A DNA stretch of 9,248 nucleotides from JAZDLO01 sp043801935 (GTDB lineage Bacteria > Actinomycetota > Thermoleophilia > RBG-16-64-13). A program made the translations under genes and the position numbers. Where the stretch lies: contig JAZDLO010000174.1 in NCBI GenBank assembly GCA_043801935.1, positions 1 to 9,248 of the forward strand, given 5' to 3'. Below the pieces are notes generated by a model. That model ran no database searches. It saw only the letters and a list, made by a program, of their open reading frames with translations, and was not told where the DNA came from. Positions 6,135-9,248 of this stretch are shown piece after piece. The stretch's first letter is position 1; each line of letters opens with the position of its first letter.

Positions 6135-7412
6135 ATGGCTATGACCATGACCGAGAAGATCCTGGCCCGAGCAGCCGGCAAAGAGTCGGTCTTTCCAGGC
6201 GATCTCATCATGGCGAGACTCGACCTGTGCCTCGGGAACGATGTCACCGCCGGGGTGGCCATCGACGAGTTCGAGAAGGCCGGGTTCGACCACGTGTTCG
6301 ATCCGGAGAAGATCGCGCTCATCCCCGACCACTTCACGCCGAACAAGGACATCAAGTCGGCCGGTCTGGTGGCCCAGATGCGCGCTTTCGCCAAGAAGCA
6401 CGGGATAGTGCACTACTACGACGTGGGCCGCGTGGGCATCGAGCACGCCTTCCTGCCCGAACAGGGTCTGGTAGGTCCAGGCGACGTGGTGCTGGGCGCC
6501 GACTCTCACACCTGCACGTACGGAGCCGTGGGAGCGTTCGCGACCGGGGTCGGCTCCACCGACCTGGCGGGCGCCATGGCTACGGGCGAGGCCTGGTTCC
6601 GGGTGCCTGAGACCCACCAGTTCGACTTCGACGGCAGCCTGGCCCGCTACGTGACGGGCAAGGACATCGTCCTTTTTACCATCGGCCAGATCGGGGTGGA
6701 TGGGGCCCTCTACAAGGCGATGGAGTTCACGGGTCCGGCCATCCGCGGCCTCTCGATGGATTCGCGCTTCACCATCTGCAACATGGCGATCGAGGCCGGC
6801 GGCAAGAGCGGCATCATCGCCCCCGACGACATCACTAAGGCCTACGTGGAGGGGCGGTTCCGGCGCGCGCCCGCTTACTACGCCTCGGACGCCGACGCGG
6901 TCTACGAGAAGGTCTATCGCTGGAAGGCGGACGAGATCCCCTTGATGGTGGCCAAGCCCCACCTGCCTTCGAACACCCAGCCGGCCGACGAGTTGAACGC
7001 GGTGAAGATCGACCAGGTGGTCATCGGTAGCTGCACCAACGGCCGCATACAGGACCTGCGTCAGGCGGCCGAGATCCTGCGGGGACGCAAGATACACAAA
7101 GACGTGCGCTGCATCGTCATCCCGGCCACGCAGGCCATCTGGAAGCAGGCCAACGACGAAGGCCTGTTCGACGTGTTCATCGAGGCGGAGGCGGCCGTGT
7201 CGGCGCCCACGTGCGGGCCCTGCCTGGGCGGCCACATGGGCGTCCTCGCCGAGGGCGAACGGGCCGTGTCGACCACCAACCGGAACTTCGTCGGCCGCAT
7301 GGGCCATCCCGGTTCCGAGGTCTATCTGGCCGGCCCGTACGTGGCTGCCGCCAGCGCGGTGGCCGGCCATATCGCCACCCCGGACCAAATCGGCAGGAGG
7401 AGGCAGCCATGA
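6135..7412 (+). CDS. leuC: 3-isopropylmalate dehydratase large subunit
   Basis: A 425-residue aconitase-family subunit. With LeuD it isomerises 2-isopropylmalate to 3-isopropylmalate in leucine synthesis, in the cytoplasm. Its length fits the shorter two-subunit type, not the roughly 466-residue E. coli LeuC. The three [4Fe-4S] cysteines are C300 in IGSCTNGR (297-304), and C360 and C363 in TCGPCLGG (359-366). GADSHTCTYGAVGAFATGVG (121-140), GQIGVDGALYKAMEFTG (184-200) and SMDSRFTICNMAIEAGGKSG (207-226) are family signatures. ATG 6135 was chosen because GGGGG ends eight bases upstream; ATGs at 6141 and 6147 are possible. The stop overlaps leuD by four bases (ATGA), so translation is coupled. 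Homoaconitase of a lysine pathway is the main alternative; the neighbouring LeuB and the LeuD loop favour leucine. Confidence 0.95.
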   Translation: MAMTMTEKILARAAGKESVFPGDLIMARLDLCLGNDVTAGVAIDEFEKAGFDHVFDPEKIALIPDHFTPNKDIKSAGLVAQMRAFAKKHGIVHYYDVGRVGIEHAFLPEQGLVGPGDVVLGADSHTCTYGAVGAFATGVGSTDLAGAMATGEAWFRVPETHQFDFDGSLARYVTGKDIVLFTIGQIGVDGALYKAMEFTGPAIRGLSMDSRFTICNMAIEAGGKSGIIAPDDITKAYVEGRFRRAPAYYASDADAVYEKVYRWKADEIPLMVAKPHLPSNTQPADELNAVKIDQVVIGSCTNGRIQDLRQAAEILRGRKIHKDVRCIVIPATQAIWKQANDEGLFDVFIEAEAAVSAPTCGPCLGGHMGVLAEGERAVSTTNRNFVGRMGHPGSEVYLAGPYVAAASAVAGHIATPDQIGRRRQP

Positions 7413-7909
7413 CGGCCCTGCGCGGGCGTGCCTGGACCTTCGGGCGCGACATCGACACCGACCTCATCATCCCGGCCCGCTACCTCAACATGAAGACGGC
7501 CGCCGAGTTGGCCCAGCACGTCATGGAGGACGCCGACCCCACCTTCGCCGGCAAGGTCAAGCCGGGAGACATCGTGGTGGCCAAAGAGAACTTCGGCTGC
7601 GGTTCCAGCCGGGAGCACGCGCCCATCGCCCTCAAGGGCGCCGGAGTGTCCCTGGTCATCGCCAAGAGCTTCGCCCGAATCTTCTACCGGAATTCGTTCA
7701 ACACGGGACTGCCCATCCTGGTAGCGCCTGAAGCGGTGGACGGCGTCAACGAGGGCGACGAGCTGACGGTCGACCTGGCCACCGGCGAGATCGCCGACCT
7801 GACCACCGGCGCGCAGTATCAGGCTCAGCCGCTCCCGCCGTTCATGCGCGAACTGGTGGATGCCGGCGGCCTGCTGCCCTACCTCAAAGCGCGCGCCGCG
7901 GCGGGCTAA
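7409..7909 (+). CDS. leuD: 3-isopropylmalate dehydratase small subunit
   Basis: A 166-residue swivel-domain partner of LeuC. Start ATG 7409 overlaps the leuC stop (ATGA) and has AGGAGGAGG at 7395-7403, five bases away, so coupling and strong translation are likely. The open frame extends upstream to 7211, but only inside leuC. DIDTDLIIPARYL (14-26) and NFGCGSSREHAP (61-72) build the substrate site. IFYRNSFNTGLP (91-102) is also conserved. The specificity loop after Tyr-Leu reads NMKTAAELAQHVMEDAD (27-43), like the YLNTxD form of many bacterial LeuD, and unlike the YLRT form I recall for methanogen homoaconitases. This supports isopropylmalate as substrate. leuB follows after 58 bases. Confidence 0.95.
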   Translation: MTALRGRAWTFGRDIDTDLIIPARYLNMKTAAELAQHVMEDADPTFAGKVKPGDIVVAKENFGCGSSREHAPIALKGAGVSLVIAKSFARIFYRNSFNTGLPILVAPEAVDGVNEGDELTVDLATGEIADLTTGAQYQAQPLPPFMRELVDAGGLLPYLKARAAAG

Positions 7910-7967
7910 CGCCGGGCGGCTTCGATCGTTTTCTGACTGGGATCGTCACGCACGAGAAAGGAAGAGC

Positions 7968-9029
7968 ATGAATTACGATATCGCCGTCATGCCCGGCGAC
8001 GGGACCGGTCCGGAGGTCGTGGCCGAGGGGCTCAAGGTGCTTAAGGCCGTCGGAGCCCGTGCCGGCTTCACCTACGACCTCACCGACTACGACTTCGGTG
8101 GCGACCGCTACCTGCGTACGGGGGAGACCCTTCCCGACTCGGCGATCGACGAGCTTGCCGGTCACGACGCCATCTTCCTCGGCGCTATCGGCCATCCCGA
8201 TGTGAAGCCCGGTATCCTCGAGCTGGGCATCCTTCTCAGGGCTCGTTTCGCCCTCGACCTCTACATCAACCTGCGGCCGGTCAAGCTCTTCCCGGGGGTA
8301 GAGACGCCCATCAAAGACAAGGGACCGGCCGAGATCGACTTCGTGGTGGTACGGGAGAACACGGAGGGCTTGTACGCCTCCACCGGGGGTTTTCTCAAGA
8401 AGGGCACGGCCGACGAGATCGCGGTCCAAGAAAGCGTGAACACCCGCAAGGGCGTGGAGCGTTGCATCCGCTATGCATTCGACTACGCCGCCCGGGCCGA
8501 CCGACGGGGCCAGCTTACCCTGGTGGGCAAGACCAACGTGCTCACTTACGCTTGGGATCTGTGGTGGCGGGCCTTCAACGAGATCGGTGACGCGGACTAT
8601 CCGAAGATCAAGCGCGAATACGCGCACGTGGACGCGACCTGCATGTGGTTCGTCAAGAACCCCGAGTGGTTCGACGTTATCGTCACCGACAACATGTTCG
8701 GCGACATCATCACCGACTTGGGCGCCATGATCCAGGGGGGCATGGGCGTCGCGGCAGGCGGCAACATCCATCCGGGCAAGACCGGCATGTTCGAACCGAT
8801 CGGCGGATCGGCACCCAAGTACACCGGCCAGAACGTGATCAATCCGCTGGCCGCCGTCGCCGCCGTGCAGATGATGCTGGACTATCTCGGTCAGACCGAG
8901 GCCGCCCAGTGGGTGGAGCAGGGTATCATCCATGCCGTGAGCGAGATGAAGTCTCTCTCTGCCGGCCAGATGGGCATGGGCACCAGCGATGTGGGAGACT
9001 TGGTGGCGCAGTTCGTGGCCAAAGGCTGA
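7968..9029 (+). CDS. leuB: 3-isopropylmalate dehydrogenase, with NADP-type cofactor motif
   Basis: A 353-residue beta-decarboxylating dehydrogenase converting 3-isopropylmalate to 2-oxoisocaproate, the third step of leucine synthesis. ATG 7968 follows AAAGGAAG; longer in-frame starts overlap leuD and are rejected. Substrate and metal residues are present: R93, R103 (NLRP), R129 (VVRENTEGLY), Y136, K188 (VGKTN), D222, D246 and D250 (FGDIITD). ILELGILLRARFALD (83-97) matches the actinobacterial LeuB pattern. The nucleotide loop is EPIGGSAPKYTGQ (276-288), where NAD-type LeuB normally has HGSAPDIAG. K284-Y285 fall where E. coli isocitrate dehydrogenase has its NADP-selecting Lys344-Tyr345, and the preceding His is Gly. 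NADP use is therefore possible but unproven. Other members of the family (isocitrate, homoisocitrate, tartrate dehydrogenases) are alternatives; the leuCD context favours LeuB. Confidence 0.9.
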   Translation: MNYDIAVMPGDGTGPEVVAEGLKVLKAVGARAGFTYDLTDYDFGGDRYLRTGETLPDSAIDELAGHDAIFLGAIGHPDVKPGILELGILLRARFALDLYINLRPVKLFPGVETPIKDKGPAEIDFVVVRENTEGLYASTGGFLKKGTADEIAVQESVNTRKGVERCIRYAFDYAARADRRGQLTLVGKTNVLTYAWDLWWRAFNEIGDADYPKIKREYAHVDATCMWFVKNPEWFDVIVTDNMFGDIITDLGAMIQGGMGVAAGGNIHPGKTGMFEPIGGSAPKYTGQNVINPLAAVAAVQMMLDYLGQTEAAQWVEQGIIHAVSEMKSLSAGQMGMGTSDVGDLVAQFVAKG

Positions 9030-9039
9030 AAGGAACCGC

Positions 9040-9248
9040 ATGGAGACCATCGTCGTCGGTGTGGACGGATCCGAGGGAGCGTCCGCCGCCCTGGAGTTCG
9101 CCGCCAAAGAAGCGGCTTTGCGGGGGGCACGGCTCCGGATAGTGGGCTCATGGGAGATCCCCCCCGCGGTCCTTGCCAGCGTGGGGCTGAGCCGGGATTT
9201 CTACGAGGAGTTCAAAGATCACGCTGTCGCCCTCGTTCGGGAGGCGGC
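9040..9248 (+). CDS. Universal stress protein, UspA family (partial, C-terminus off window)
   Basis: The first 69 residues are visible; the gene runs off the right edge. ATG 9040 is preceded by AAAGGA, about five bases away, and lies 10 bases after the leuB stop, so it is probably the fourth gene of the leu transcript. The N-terminus METIVVGVDGSEGASAALEF (1-20), continuing with AAKEAALRGARLRIVGSWEI (21-40), is the first beta-strand, the Asp-Gly-Ser loop and first helix of the UspA fold. The ATP-binding Gly-rich motif, if present, lies near the C-terminus, off the window. Whether the gene encodes one or two Usp domains is not visible. Family members act in starvation, redox or hypoxia responses. 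Its job beside leucine genes is unknown. Confidence 0.88.
   Translation, partial: METIVVGVDGSEGASAALEFAAKEAALRGARLRIVGSWEIPPAVLASVGLSRDFYEEFKDHAVALVREA

Noticed and set aside
5463..7388. 641-codon open frame on the minus strand
   Set aside because: It is antisense to leuC, a well-supported gene. Its translation has the Arg/His/Gly/Val-rich makeup of a high-GC shadow frame, with no recognisable domain, and it overlaps the SanA-like gene in another frame.
7910..7967. Terminator between leuD and leuB (CGATC...GATCG arms)
   Set aside because: The stem is only five pairs with a long loop, so I treat the genes as one operon.
7884..9107. 407-codon open frame on the minus strand
   Set aside because: It is antisense to leuB and the usp start, with shadow-like composition and no motifs.

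Overview
This is a GC-rich window with ordinary bacterial gene density: eight protein genes, six complete and one cut by each edge, and no RNA gene, insertion sequence, prophage or CRISPR array that I can see. The isopropylmalate dehydrogenase resembles the actinobacterial LeuB group. The two-subunit isopropylmalate dehydratase, LigD-type nuclease domain, actinobacterial-looking UspA start and S-layer-homology (SLH) wall protein would fit a deep or uncultured actinobacterial lineage. That placement is an inference; another SLH-bearing, wall-anchoring phylum is possible.

Left part (1-2854). A LigD-type 3'-phosphoesterase gene runs leftward off the window. It is divergent from a rightward pair: an MscS-type mechanosensitive channel and a major facilitator transporter. 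The 228-base divergent spacer carries a dyad-containing direct repeat. The transporter start lies inside a 21-bp tandem duplication that supplies its Shine-Dalgarno sequence.

Middle part (2855-5899). A leftward HAD-family hydrolase converges on the transporter across a hairpin. It diverges from a rightward secreted protein with three SLH repeats and a glucosaminidase domain, which probably anchors to the wall and trims peptidoglycan. This protein converges, across another hairpin, on a leftward membrane-anchored SanA/YdcF (DUF218) envelope protein. Two of the middle genes therefore concern the cell envelope.

Right part (5900-9248). A rightward operon, leuC-leuD-leuB, covers the isomerisation and oxidative decarboxylation steps of leucine synthesis. 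leuC and leuD overlap by four bases. A universal stress protein gene begins 10 bases after leuB and runs off the edge. The operon has a credible sigma-70-type promoter, an upstream direct repeat on a two-turn pitch, and a perfect 7-bp dyad in the leader. leuA is not in the window.

I found no clear undescribed multi-gene system. The best leads are the NADP-type Lys-Tyr pair in LeuB where NAD-type LeuB has Asp-Ile, the leu control region, the LigD phosphoesterase whose full architecture lies outside the window, and several short repeat clusters at gene starts.
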